64,000 bases of DNA from Faucicola osloensis_D (GTDB lineage Bacteria > Pseudomonadota > Gammaproteobacteria > Pseudomonadales > Moraxellaceae). A model generated the notes under the pieces. It was not told the origin of the DNA. It made no database searches and worked only from the letters and a program-made list of their open reading frames with translations. Below, in pieces: positions 55,080 to 64,000 of the stretch. The stretch lies in NCBI GenBank assembly GCA_020041925.1, contig CP083409.1; one strand, given 5' to 3'. The position numbers and the translations under genes are program-made. Every line of letters starts with the position of its first letter. The stretch's first letter is position 1.

Positions 55080-57758
55080 TTAACTGATATTCAGCGTTTC
55101 TACCAATGCCTGTTTGAGTTTTTCGAGTCGCTCATCCGATAGCGGCTTGTCTTCATGGTCAGTGATAAAGAACATATCTTCGGCGCGCTCACCCAATGTG
55201 GTAATCCGGGCAAAATGCACTTCAATATCATGCGCCAAAAACACCTGCCCCACACGCGCAAGCAAGGCTGGCTGGTCAAGGGTTTCCAAAATCATCATAT
55301 GCTGATTAGATTGCGGGTTAAAACTAAAAGACACTTTGGTGGGCACATGAAAATGCTTAAGCTGTCTAGGCATGCGTCGCTGCGCCACCTCAGGCAGCGT
55401 CGGACTAATAAAGGCTTGTTTTAGATGCTCAACGAGCTCAGTTTGGCGCTCGGTATCGGTGAGCAGCGTGCCATGTCTATCAAGCAGTACGTAAGAATCT
55501 AGGGCAAAATCTCGCGAGGCGGTGATGACGCGCGCATCGAGCACATCCAAATCCATTTGGTCAAACACGGTCATGGTCACCGCAAATAAATTGGATTGGT
55601 CATGGGTGTAGATAAACACTTGCACGGCATCGAGTGCCAACTCGCGATGTTCACGCAAAATAATCAGCGGCTCAGGTTGCTCGCTCTCTGTGCGTTGTTT
55701 TTGTACTTCATCATGCGCCATGATGGCTTTGGAATGCCACACAATATCGCTTGGGACTTCACGCAAAAAATACTCCTCCCCTAGCCCATCCCACAGGCTT
55801 TCAATGTCAGCCAAGCCATTATCACCCGCTAGCAAATCACGGGCACTTTGCTTGTTGCTGGCAATCATATCTTGGCGGTTCATCGGCGCATCGATATCAG
55901 CCCGCAGGATACGGCGGGTTTGGGTATATAATTGACGCATCAAGGTTGCGCGCCAACTGTTCCAAAGCTGTGGGTTGGTAGCATTCATATCGGCAACGGT
56001 GAGCACATACAAATAATTCAAATAAGTCACATTACCGACTTTATCAGCAAATTCTGCGACAACTTCGGGGTCAGAGATGTCTTTTTTCTGCGCGGTCATC
56101 GACATCAATAAATGCTGAGACACCAACCAGCCGACAAGCTCGGCATCGGCTTGGCTCAACCCATGTGACAAGCAAAACTTGATGGCATCTTGCTCGCCAA
56201 GTTCACTGTGGTCACCGCCCCGACCTTTGGCAATATCATGGAAAATCGCTGCCAACACCAGCATCTCTTTACGGTCAATACGGCGGTAGATACCACTGAC
56301 AAGCGGATAAGTATCAACATAATTGTCATCGGTAAAGCGGTGCAACATACGTATCAACATCAAAATATGGGCATCCACCGTATAACGGTGGAACAAGTCA
56401 TATTGCATGAGCCCAGTAATTTGCCCAAAAGCAGGCAAATAGCTACCTAGCACGCCATAACGTTTCATGACTCGCAGTCGCCAAAATAGCAGATTTTGCT
56501 CTTTGATATTGTCCATAAACATGGCTTTGTTGGCAGGATCATTGCGAAAATGCTCATCAATGCCGCGCGCGGCGATTTTCAAAATCCGTAGCGTGCGGGT
56601 ACGAATATGGCGAATATTTTGCTGACCCATCAACAAAAACATTTCTAAAATCGCGGTCGGATGCTGGGCAAACACCCGCGTATGCGTCACCGCGATGCGA
56701 TCACCGACCAGTTTGAAACGCTCATTAATCACCTTTCTTACCGGGCGCTGTTCATCGGGTAGACGCGCTTCAATCAACGTTTCATAATAATGCTGGGTGA
56801 GCATTTCAGACAATGTTGAGTTTGACATGGCATAGCGGTAATAATCGCGCATAAAATGCTCGACTGCGGCATTGGGATGCGAACTGTCACGGTAACCGAT
56901 ACGCTCAGCAATCAGGCGCTGATAGTCAAATAAAACACGGTTTTCATTGCGTTTGGCAATTTTGTGCAGATGATGGCGAATCAACCACAAAAAATCTTCC
57001 GCTTCTTGCAGTTCATCAAATTCTTTTTCGGTAATAAATTCTTGCTGCACCAGTCCAAATAAGTTTGTCACGCGAAAATAGCGCTTACTAATCCAGCCGA
57101 CAGTATGAATATCTCGCAAGCCCCCTGGCGCGTTTTTAAGGTCAGGCTCTAGGTTATACTCCGTCGAATTATGTTTAAGATAGCGCTCTTTGGCTTCTGC
57201 CATTTTAGCCTCATAAAACTTGGTTTGTGACCAGTTTTTATTGAGTAGCTGCATCGGCAATCCAGCTTGGGCAACATTGCCCGCCAAAATTCGTGCTTCT
57301 AACAGACTTGTTGCTACCGTGATATCATCGTGACAAGCCTCATCGCACTCTTCAACAGAGCGCACCACCAAAGCAGGATCAATCCCAATATCCCAAAGCT
57401 TGGCGACGAATGGCGAAATTTTTTGGTTCAAGGCCTCATCAATCGGGTTTGGACTTAACAGCAATAAATCCACATCCGAAAATGGGTGCAACTCCCCACG
57501 CCCATATCCCCCTGTGGCAAACAGCGTCAAATCGGTTTGATCGAGTTCATACAACTCAAATAAGGCTTCCATCATGCTATCAATCGCACAGCAGCGCCCC
57601 ATGACGACTTGGCGAATCGGTGTGCCAGATGCTAACGCCTTATCCAAGTCCGCTTCCACTGCGGCTAACCAAGCGGGTATGCCAAGATTGGTTTCGCCTT
57701 GCAGGGTAAGTGGCGGCAGTGGGGTAAAATACGGTAGTATCGGTGGGCAAGTAAACAT
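55080..57758 (-). CDS. glnD: Bifunctional uridylyltransferase/uridylyl-removing enzyme GlnD
   Basis: The nitrogen sensor that uridylylates and deuridylylates PII proteins in response to glutamine. It has 892 residues. N-terminal nucleotidyltransferase: ATGGYGRGELHPFSDVDLLLL (about 81-101). GlnE/GlnD linker: LEPDLKNAPGGLRDIHTVGW. HD hydrolase domain: AIFHDIAKGRGGDHSELGE (about 502). Two C-terminal ACT domains (about 700-780 and 812-890), which sense glutamine. All domains are present. Confidence 0.95.
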   Translation of the reverse strand: MFTCPPILPYFTPLPPLTLQGETNLGIPAWLAAVEADLDKALASGTPIRQVVMGRCCAIDSMMEALFELYELDQTDLTLFATGGYGRGELHPFSDVDLLLLSPNPIDEALNQKISPFVAKLWDIGIDPALVVRSVEECDEACHDDITVATSLLEARILAGNVAQAGLPMQLLNKNWSQTKFYEAKMAEAKERYLKHNSTEYNLEPDLKNAPGGLRDIHTVGWISKRYFRVTNLFGLVQQEFITEKEFDELQEAEDFLWLIRHHLHKIAKRNENRVLFDYQRLIAERIGYRDSSHPNAAVEHFMRDYYRYAMSNSTLSEMLTQHYYETLIEARLPDEQRPVRKVINERFKLVGDRIAVTHTRVFAQHPTAILEMFLLMGQQNIRHIRTRTLRILKIAARGIDEHFRNDPANKAMFMDNIKEQNLLFWRLRVMKRYGVLGSYLPAFGQITGLMQYDLFHRYTVDAHILMLIRMLHRFTDDNYVDTYPLVSGIYRRIDRKEMLVLAAIFHDIAKGRGGDHSELGEQDAIKFCLSHGLSQADAELVGWLVSQHLLMSMTAQKKDISDPEVVAEFADKVGNVTYLNYLYVLTVADMNATNPQLWNSWRATLMRQLYTQTRRILRADIDAPMNRQDMIASNKQSARDLLAGDNGLADIESLWDGLGEEYFLREVPSDIVWHSKAIMAHDEVQKQRTESEQPEPLIILREHRELALDAVQVFIYTHDQSNLFAVTMTVFDQMDLDVLDARVITASRDFALDSYVLLDRHGTLLTDTERQTELVEHLKQAFISPTLPEVAQRRMPRQLKHFHVPTKVSFSFNPQSNQHMMILETLDQPALLARVGQVFLAHDIEVHFARITTLGERAEDMFFITDHEDKPLSDERLEKLKQALVETLNIS

Positions 57759-57896
57759 AGCAAATCCTAATCGACGCCATTGTTATCAGAGTTATCAGAG
57801 TTAGCAGATCAATTTTTAGTATTACAAATTTGATCCAAAAAAGCTAGCCACTGCTTGTAGCGAAAACTTGGACTTAAAAGCTCAGCGATAGGAAAA

Positions 57897-59255
57897 TTAT
57901 TGATTGTCAAAAGACGGTGACGCTGGCTCGTCATCAAGCAGGGTATTGTTATGGGTGAGATAGGGGCATTTGTCTTTGCGAAAGGCATGGGTCAGATGTT
58001 GTGCCACAAAATTGACGGTTTCTACGGGCTGTTCGCTCGCCGTTTCCCGCAATAGTTTGGACGGTGCATGGGTTAATGTTTGGGTGAGTTTACGGGTCAG
58101 TTCGGTTAACACGGCTTCGGCTGCATGACCATCGGCAAGCTGCTGTAAGGATTGGCTTAAAATCATATCCGCATGGTGTTTGGCTTGCTCACGGTACTGC
58201 TGAATATCCTGACCCACTTGGCGCACCAAGTATTTGCGCTCAATCGCCACCACGATTTGGCTCACCAACAATTCTGCTTCTACGGCAGCTTGGCGACGCT
58301 GTTCAAGGTTGCCTGCAATCACATGTTGTAAGTCATCGATTGAGTATAAATACACGTCATCTAGCTCACTGACGGTAGGGTCAATATCGCGAGGCACGGC
58401 CAAATCAATCATTAACATGGGCTGATGACGGCGCTGTTTTAACGCCTGTTTCACCATGGTTTTATCAATCAAGGTATATAGGCTACCGCTACAGCTAGTT
58501 ACAATATCCGCTTGCGGCAACACGTTGGGTAATTGTTCAAGCGAGGTAATCTCAATGTGCGGCACAATCGTTTCAAGCTCAGAGGCAAGCAGCGCGGCAC
58601 GCTCAGGACTACGATTACAGATGATGACTTTGCCGACACCTAAACCTGCGATATTGGTCGCAACCAGCCGATTCATCTCACCTGCCGCGACCACCAGCAA
58701 AGTGTTGTTGCTAGGTTTTTGAAAAATTTGGGTCACCAATTTGGCGGCGGCAAAGCCTAACGACACCGCTTGTGAGCCTACCCGCGTTTCGTTACGCACT
58801 TGTTTGGCGGCGGCAAATACTTGCTGAATCACCCAGCTAAGCTTACTCGAGATAGCTTCTTTGGCACGGGATTGGCGCACCGCCTGTTTGATTTGTCCCA
58901 AAATCTGCGGCTCGCCCAAAATCATCGAGTCTAGCCCAGACGCTACCCGCACCCAATGTAGCAGTGCATGGTTATTTTGATATTGATACAGGTGTGGCGC
59001 GATTTTTTCCATGGGCGTGTTTTTAAAAGCCGCTAGCCATTCAATCACTTGTGACATCGTGCTAGTAAGGGTTTGTCCTTCGGGGGCTAGGGCATAGATT
59101 TCAGTGCGGTTGCAGGTCGATAAAATCACCGCGCCTTGGGTGATCGCTTTGAGCGAATCTAAGGCAATCGGCAAATCTTCAGCAGCAAACGCCAATTGCT
59201 CACGCATGGCAACTGGTGCTGTTTTATGATTTAACCCAATAACCAGAAGCTGCAT
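57897..59255 (-). CDS. hemA: Glutamyl-tRNA reductase
   Basis: The first committed step of tetrapyrrole synthesis: reduces glutamyl-tRNA to glutamate semialdehyde with NADPH. It has 452 residues. Motifs: GLNHKTAPVAMREQLAF, the catalytic Cys in LSTCNRTEIYA, SGLDSMILGEPQILGQIK, the NADPH domain with VAAGEMNRLVATNIAGLG and IDLAVPRDIDPTV, and a C-terminal dimer helix. It is divergent from the TPR gene, as in Pseudomonas. Confidence 0.95.
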   Translation of the reverse strand: MQLLVIGLNHKTAPVAMREQLAFAAEDLPIALDSLKAITQGAVILSTCNRTEIYALAPEGQTLTSTMSQVIEWLAAFKNTPMEKIAPHLYQYQNNHALLHWVRVASGLDSMILGEPQILGQIKQAVRQSRAKEAISSKLSWVIQQVFAAAKQVRNETRVGSQAVSLGFAAAKLVTQIFQKPSNNTLLVVAAGEMNRLVATNIAGLGVGKVIICNRSPERAALLASELETIVPHIEITSLEQLPNVLPQADIVTSCSGSLYTLIDKTMVKQALKQRRHQPMLMIDLAVPRDIDPTVSELDDVYLYSIDDLQHVIAGNLEQRRQAAVEAELLVSQIVVAIERKYLVRQVGQDIQQYREQAKHHADMILSQSLQQLADGHAAEAVLTELTRKLTQTLTHAPSKLLRETASEQPVETVNFVAQHLTHAFRKDKCPYLTHNNTLLDDEPASPSFDNQ

Positions 59256-59800
59256 ATAACGTACTGACCTTAAAAATGACCGCGTTTATCAAAGCCGATT
59301 TTTGTGAAGCTAGGCGTGCTAGCTAAGCGACATGCAGCCCATATCAGCCTATCGACATTTGTCATGCTTGATAACACAGGGGGAAAAGTGGCAATATAAA
59401 GAAACCTAAAGCAACTTAATAATAACCACTTAATAAAAGTAAATTAGAAAAGTGGATTATTATACCATTGCTAATAACAAATGAAAAACATCCTGCTTTT
59501 TTGATTCAGGAAAATTCTTTAGCCACGCTTTAAAGCATTACAATTTAAAGCATTAACATGTCTAGCATACCTAGCATTTTAAACAGTCATTCGAGCTATC
59601 ATAGTATTTTTTTACTTAACTCTGCCACATCCGCTTGTTTGGTTGCTATTTACCCATACGATTTAACCATAATTCTACATAGTTCGACCAGTTGAAGCCG
59701 TATAATTCAATTTCATCATGAACATTTTGTTACATCTTACTTGTCACTGATTGTAATACTGACTGTAATTTTTAGGTACGTTACTGTCCAAGCGAGCTAA
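59256..59800. other. Intergenic region between divergent hemA and TPR genes
   Basis: 545 bp, A+T-rich, no gene. It contains a candidate hemA promoter (separate entry) and a short direct repeat, TTTAAAGCATTA, twice near 59527-59554. I see no riboswitch or small RNA signature. Confidence 0.4.
59459..59467 (-). promoter_or_regulatory. Candidate extended -10 promoter of hemA
   Basis: TGGTATAAT on the minus strand (59467-59459) is a perfect extended -10. The -35 region TTTTCA is weak. It would give a leader of about 195 nt. Confidence 0.45.
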
Positions 59801-61774
59801 ATGCGAAAGTTGTTTCCAGCGGTTATTTCATCGGCTTGTTGCGCTGTGCGTGGTTGTCCCCTCAATCCACGCTTTTTTGCGTCGAAATATGTCAAGCCTT
59901 ATTGTTTATCGATTTATTTACCGATGCAGTTATCAATACCGCAGCAACTTTTTGTCAATCTAAAGCCTAACCTAAAACCACTTGATTTATTTAAGCCTTT
60001 TACCGCTTTAGGCAAAAATGTAGTCGCGACTACACTCACGTTGGCAAGCTTATTGTTTAGCCCAGCGGTTTTTAGTGCCGGGGCAAAGTTTGCATCCGCT
60101 AGTCAGTCTGTTAATAAGCCGAGTGCTGTGGTCAGCACCCACAAAGCTGCTGCCAAACCTACGGCGCGTCCTACGCCGCCGATATTGCAACCTACTAGCC
60201 TAGAGAAAAATGTTGCCAATGCGGTCACCCAGCCCAGCCTGTATGCGATTTTGATGGCAGAGTTTGCTGCAGATCGCGGTCGTATCGATCAGGCGTTAGC
60301 GACCTATAAGCAGCAGTCTTTTTTGGCGGATGCTGCCCCGGTATTTGAACGCGCACTGGGTTTATCTTTACAAAATGAACCACCACAGTTGTCGCTCGCT
60401 TTTGCCAACGCCTGGCAACAGCAAAATCCTGACCATGTGCCGGCGATTTTTTATGTGACCCATTTAGCACTCAAAGCGCACGAGTATGAATTAGCCGGTG
60501 AAAAGCTCAATCAAATTTTGCAGTACGATCCTGACGCTGATTTAAGTCAGATTTTGATTGGGATTTATCCTACCGAAACCCGTGACCAAGCTGAACTGCT
60601 TGCTACGCTCAATCGATTGGATATCAAAAACAACCCTTCACTGCTGGTGATGAAAGCAGGTCTGCTGCTACAGTTTCAACATCCCAAAGCCGCGTTAGTG
60701 GCGATTAATCGGGCGCTTAAAACCAACCCCAAAAGCCCGGCTTTTTTGATTTTAAAAGCAGATATCCTGCAAGCCTTATCGCCCAGTCATCAAGTGATTG
60801 CGTTTATTGCGCAGGCGCGTAAAACCGTGCCTGACAATAAAGCGCTATTCGTTTATCAAATTCGCTACATGCTCAAACAAGGCAAAAGCGCGCAGGTTTG
60901 GCAACAGCTCAATGCCCGTGCTAATCAGCAGTTTTTAGCAGATGAAGAAATCAAACTACTGGCCGCTTTGGTGGGTATTGATTTGAAAAAATACGCCGCA
61001 GCAGATCGCTTGCTCAAAGCGTTGATTGCCAGCCCCAACTTTAAGGACCAAGCCAATTATTATTTGGCTGTCAGTGCCGAACGCCAGAACCTACTCAATG
61101 ATGCGATTGGCTACTATGGCAAAGTGATGCAACCTGACTTGGTGCTCAAAGCCAGACAGCAACAGATTGACTTGTTAATCTCGCAAAGTCGTTTTGATGA
61201 AGCGATTGCCAGTAGCATCAAATTACGGGAGCAATTTGACAGTTTTGCGCCGCAAAGCTACATCATGCAAGCCAATATTTTGCAAAAAAACAACCAAACC
61301 GCGCAAGCGTTAGCCTTGCTTAATAGCGCACAAACCAGTTTACCCAATAATACCGATATCTTATTTGCCAAGGTGTTGTTACTGCCCGATGATGATGACG
61401 CCAGTAAACTGCGATTGTTAAAAGAGTTGATTCGCCTTGCACCGGCAAACGTGGATTATCAACTCGAATATGCGCAAACCTTGGTCAATTTAAAACAAAA
61501 TAATGAAGAAGTGACCGCCCTACTGACGGCATTAATTAATGATAAAGAAGTCGGTTTAAGGGCGCGTCAAATACTGTCGCAACAAGCGCTGCATCAGGCT
61601 AATAATGCCACCGTCATTAGTCTGTTATCAGATAATTTTGATATCGTACCCGATGTGATTAGCGGCCTGCTGCTACAACAAGCCTACTTAAATTTGGGCA
61701 ACCAAAAAGAAGCGAATCGCATCAACCAAATCTTGGTCAATGAACTCGGTTATCAACCCGAAAACCTGCAATAG
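59801..61774 (+). CDS. Tetratricopeptide-repeat protein next to lolB
   Basis: A 657-residue exported or membrane-anchored protein with many TPR-like helical repeats from about residue 140 to the end (e.g. MAEFAADRGRIDQALATYKQ, AAVSGYYGK-type and RLLKELIRLAPANVDYQLEY segments). A hydrophobic stretch near residues 68-88 (NVVATTLTLASLLFSPAVFS) is the likely signal sequence, so the long N-terminus from 59801 may be over-extended; an ATG at 59924 is the alternative. GAGCT precedes 59801. Pseudomonas has a similar TPR gene between hemA and lolB; its function is unknown. Confidence 0.85.
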   Translation: MRKLFPAVISSACCAVRGCPLNPRFFASKYVKPYCLSIYLPMQLSIPQQLFVNLKPNLKPLDLFKPFTALGKNVVATTLTLASLLFSPAVFSAGAKFASASQSVNKPSAVVSTHKAAAKPTARPTPPILQPTSLEKNVANAVTQPSLYAILMAEFAADRGRIDQALATYKQQSFLADAAPVFERALGLSLQNEPPQLSLAFANAWQQQNPDHVPAIFYVTHLALKAHEYELAGEKLNQILQYDPDADLSQILIGIYPTETRDQAELLATLNRLDIKNNPSLLVMKAGLLLQFQHPKAALVAINRALKTNPKSPAFLILKADILQALSPSHQVIAFIAQARKTVPDNKALFVYQIRYMLKQGKSAQVWQQLNARANQQFLADEEIKLLAALVGIDLKKYAAADRLLKALIASPNFKDQANYYLAVSAERQNLLNDAIGYYGKVMQPDLVLKARQQQIDLLISQSRFDEAIASSIKLREQFDSFAPQSYIMQANILQKNNQTAQALALLNSAQTSLPNNTDILFAKVLLLPDDDDASKLRLLKELIRLAPANVDYQLEYAQTLVNLKQNNEEVTALLTALINDKEVGLRARQILSQQALHQANNATVISLLSDNFDIVPDVISGLLLQQAYLNLGNQKEANRINQILVNELGYQPENLQ

Positions 61775-62033
61775 CGCTGCCTAACATCGCCTCTAAGCGT
61801 GACGACTAGCGAGCAATGACGGTTGTAAGGCAGATAAGCGGCAAGTAAATGACAGATAAAAAACAGATAAATAACAACCGCTTTTTCACCAATTTGAGCA
61901 GTTAAGCAAAACAGGCTTAACAATGGCTATTTATAGTTTACCCATCAGTTTTTTAAACCATCATGCTTGAGCGCAACCAGTTAACATTTGATGAAAACTT
62001 GATTAGCAAATTTGATTAACATTTGAGGATATT

Positions 62034-62714
62034 ATGCATTTATTACCAGCGGTCACCAGCAAAGTCACGGGGTTAAGTATTGCCTGTTTGGGCATCAGTA
62101 GTATGCTGCTAACAGGCTGTCAGTCAGTACAGGCAACAACTAAGCCCATCACAGCCAAGCCTGTCACCACAGTGATGACAACCCCTGTGGCCAATACCCA
62201 AACAGCCACGACGCCATCGACTACCCCTACTGAGCAAGCGGCTGCAAGTACGCTACCAAGCGCGCAATTTACCATCAATGGTAAAATTGGCATGACCACG
62301 CCGCAGCAGGCAGGCAGCGCGTTTTATATTTGGACACAGCAAGGTCAAAACTTTGCCATTGAGATTGCCGGTGCGATGAATGCGGGTCAAACCAAAATCA
62401 GCTACAATGGTCAATCTGCGACGTTAACTAATGAAAAAGGCACCATCAATGCCGCTACCCCTGAAGAATTGCTATTACGTGCAACCGGTTGGCAAGCGCC
62501 CATCTCACAGCTACCTTACTGGATTCAAGGTCAGCCAGCACCCAGTGATGCCAATGATAAAAAAGACAGCACTAATCGCCTTGTCAGTGCCCAAAATGGC
62601 GATTGGACAGCCACGTTTAGCTATAGCAACAGTAACGATAAACTGCCTTCTCGCTTAACTGCCAATCATCCGGGTGGCTATAAAGTGGTGATGACCATCA
62701 ATCGGTTAAGCTAG
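62034..62714 (+). CDS. lolB: Outer-membrane lipoprotein receptor LolB
   Basis: It accepts lipoproteins from LolA and inserts them in the outer membrane. It has 226 residues. The lipobox is LLTGC (Cys near residue 29) after a signal peptide, followed by a Thr/Ala-rich linker of about 45 residues. The LolB domain starts at FTINGKIGM (about 80), with SAFYIWTQQGQNFAIEIAG and LRATGWQAPISQLPYWIQG as typical landmarks and VVMTINRLS at the end. Normally ispE follows; here a convergent PAP2 gene does. Confidence 0.9.
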   Translation: MHLLPAVTSKVTGLSIACLGISSMLLTGCQSVQATTKPITAKPVTTVMTTPVANTQTATTPSTTPTEQAAASTLPSAQFTINGKIGMTTPQQAGSAFYIWTQQGQNFAIEIAGAMNAGQTKISYNGQSATLTNEKGTINAATPEELLLRATGWQAPISQLPYWIQGQPAPSDANDKKDSTNRLVSAQNGDWTATFSYSNSNDKLPSRLTANHPGGYKVVMTINRLS

Positions 62715-62725
62715 TCATGAAACCC

Positions 62726-62760
62726 AAAAAAAGCGTGGGGTGTTTCTCAACGCTTTTTTA
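62726..62760. terminator. Bidirectional terminator between lolB and pap2
   Basis: AAAAAAAGCGT and ACGCTTTTTT pair around a 12-nt loop, with A-run and T-run flanks. It can end both the lolB transcript and the convergent pap2 transcript. Confidence 0.8.
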
Positions 62761-62772
62761 TACCATCAACTG

Positions 62773-63606
62773 TTAGCGCTTTAAATTTTTTGCGGACGTA
62801 TTTTTAGCATACAACCGACACCAAGCCCATGCCACTGCCGCGCAAATCCCCCACGCCAGGCTCATAGATACCAGGGTATGACTGAAAAAATGGTCACCTA
62901 TTAACATTTTATACCCACCCATCAACCAAGCTATCACCGTCACCATCGCTGCGATTTGCCAGCGCTTGTGCCAGAGACTTGGGATAAACGCCCAAGCATA
63001 CAGGGCAAACCCAGCACTGGCATGCGCTGCAGGGAAGCATTTTGAGCGGGTGCCGGCTTGGATGTCTTCTAGTATCGTTAGATAGGGATATTCACCGCCA
63101 AAAATTTGCAAGTGATTGGGACACACAACATGAGTCACGCCTTTAAGCGATGCAATAATCAAAGGTACCAACACCATCACGACGAATAGATAGCCCATTT
63201 CAGTTAGTGATAGTCGCTTAAAAGGCTTAAACCATGCCTGTTGCTTGGCAAGCCAGTGACTTGATGGACGGCGTTGTAATAAATAGCGTTGTAGCCATGC
63301 GATTGCCATATAGACTTCAAACGCAATTAATAGTCTTTTGGGTAGGGTATAAAAAATTAAGTTAGGGAGTAGTGACTCTTTGGCAAGCAGCCAGCCATCT
63401 GTGGGGGAATAAAAATACTGGCTGATGGCTACATCAATAGCGCTGTGCTCAAGCGTTAGCGTAAAGATGATGGCCAGCACCAGTCCGAGCACGGTCTGCC
63501 TACTGGCAAAATTTTTTAATTTAGCGATCTGCATACTCATCCATTCTGAATCATCTATCTTGCTGTCACTGTCGCTGGAGTTGGACGCACTTGTTATGTC
63601 TAACAT
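62773..63606 (-). CDS. PAP2-family membrane phosphatase linked to eptA-like gene
   Basis: The protein has 277 residues with about six membrane helices (first near 35-55). PAP2 motifs are degenerate but recognisable: KGVTHVVCPNHL, CFPAAHASAGFALYAWAF (PSGH position) and GDHFFSHTLVSM with the catalytic His. It probably dephosphorylates a lipid pyrophosphate such as undecaprenyl pyrophosphate or lipid A. The gene follows a lipid A phosphoethanolamine transferase by 44 bp, the same pair that occurs in mcr-1 cassettes thought to derive from Moraxella. The start is uncertain; a later ATG near residue 24 is possible. Confidence 0.88.
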   Translation of the reverse strand: MLDITSASNSSDSDSKIDDSEWMSMQIAKLKNFASRQTVLGLVLAIIFTLTLEHSAIDVAISQYFYSPTDGWLLAKESLLPNLIFYTLPKRLLIAFEVYMAIAWLQRYLLQRRPSSHWLAKQQAWFKPFKRLSLTEMGYLFVVMVLVPLIIASLKGVTHVVCPNHLQIFGGEYPYLTILEDIQAGTRSKCFPAAHASAGFALYAWAFIPSLWHKRWQIAAMVTVIAWLMGGYKMLIGDHFFSHTLVSMSLAWGICAAVAWAWCRLYAKNTSAKNLKR

Positions 63607-63650
63607 TACTTAAATGGCTCTAATTACCCAAATAGCTTTACTGGATAACT

Positions 63651-64000
63651 TTACTTGATAAACAAGGGTTTGCCTTGTACGGTTTGCGCACGCACATCAA
63701 ACAGTTTTAACAAAGTTGGGGTAATGGCATCATGGGTGAGCTCAGTATTAGATGGCACTGCTTGAATGCCTGAGTGCTTACTTGCCCAAAACATCGATGC
63801 GACGTGTTTTTGCGCTTTAGGCGCGATTTTATAAGGCATACCATGTAAATAGATGCCGTTTTCGCCCAGACTTTCACCGTGGTCACTGACATACAGCATC
63901 GCTACTTGGTGGGTGCTGTCATATTTGTCTAACCAGTTCACCGTTTTTGCCAAAAAGTCATCGGTGGCAAGTAGCGCATTGTCAAAGGCATTAATCACGC
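63651..64000 (-). CDS. Lipid A phosphoethanolamine transferase, C-terminal part (EptA/MCR-like)
   Basis: Only the last 115 or so residues are in the window; the rest lies beyond its right edge. The sulfatase-fold signature is clear: INAFDNALLATDDFLAKTV, YVSDHGESLGENGIYLHGMP (zinc Asp-His and a downstream His) and PYKIAPKAQKHVASMFWAS. This is the periplasmic catalytic domain of EptA-type enzymes, which add phosphoethanolamine to lipid A and lower polymyxin binding. Moraxella species carry intrinsic chromosomal forms. It precedes pap2 on the same strand. Confidence 0.9.
   Translation of the reverse strand, partial: VINAFDNALLATDDFLAKTVNWLDKYDSTHQVAMLYVSDHGESLGENGIYLHGMPYKIAPKAQKHVASMFWASKHSGIQAVPSNTELTHDAITPTLLKLFDVRAQTVQGKPLFIK

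Overview
The window looks like a chromosomal segment from a Moraxellaceae gammaproteobacterium, most probably Moraxella (an M. osloensis-like species). This rests on protein resemblances and gene orders read by eye: ubiG-mupP-yciK, pcnB-folK-panB-panC, hemA divergent from a TPR gene and lolB, an eptA-like gene followed by a PAP2 gene, and a Slam with its surface lipoprotein. No database search was possible. Almost everything is ordinary core genome; the accessory parts are the left edge and the A+T-rich block at about 34.9-42.0 kb.

Left edge (1-2.9 kb): two paralogous predicted nucleotidyltransferases lie on the minus strand. The upstream one is broken by an 885-bp IS630-family element that inserted at a TA dinucleotide. 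Removing the element on paper restores an ATG-started, in-frame 5' end. This block abuts the 3' end of tRNA-Gly(GCC). From 3.2 to 6.3 kb there are small envelope and housekeeping genes: an M48 lipoprotein protease, a DUF441 protein, a BolA protein, a SirB2-like protein and a small lipoprotein.

6.7-16.6 kb is a complete leucine/isovalerate (liu) catabolic cluster on the plus strand: acyl-CoA ligase, liuB, liuC, liuD, liuE and liuA. Two A+T-rich genes for exported proteins of unknown function are embedded in it. 16.7-34.7 kb holds a PfkB-type kinase, an M16C protease, an FAAH-family/exonuclease pair, cysM, a BarA/GacS-type hybrid kinase, a crotonase, a phospholipase D-family protein, the ubiG-mupP-yciK-dksA-like operon and dsbA.

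34.98-44.82 kb is the most interesting part. Six consecutive minus-strand genes are, in transcription order: UDP-glucose dehydrogenase, phosphomannomutase/phosphoglucomutase, a TPR-containing GT41 (O-GlcNAc-transferase-like) glycosyltransferase, a surface lipoprotein with nine Ala-Thr-Ser-Gly-Thr-Thr repeats, a Slam-type outer-membrane translocon and a LolC/LolE-type permease. I infer a cell-surface lipoprotein system in which a cytoplasmic OGT-like enzyme may glycosylate the Thr/Ser stalk, or sequons, before export and Slam-dependent surface display.

45-64 kb is core again: mazG, a Lys/His-rich exported peptide, a ComEA-like protein, pcnB-folK-panB-panC-rapZ-darP, sotB, glnD, hemA, a TPR protein and lolB. 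At the right edge is a PAP2 gene behind the 3' end of a lipid A phosphoethanolamine transferase, the gene pair known from mcr cassettes. No CRISPR array, rRNA or prophage was seen.
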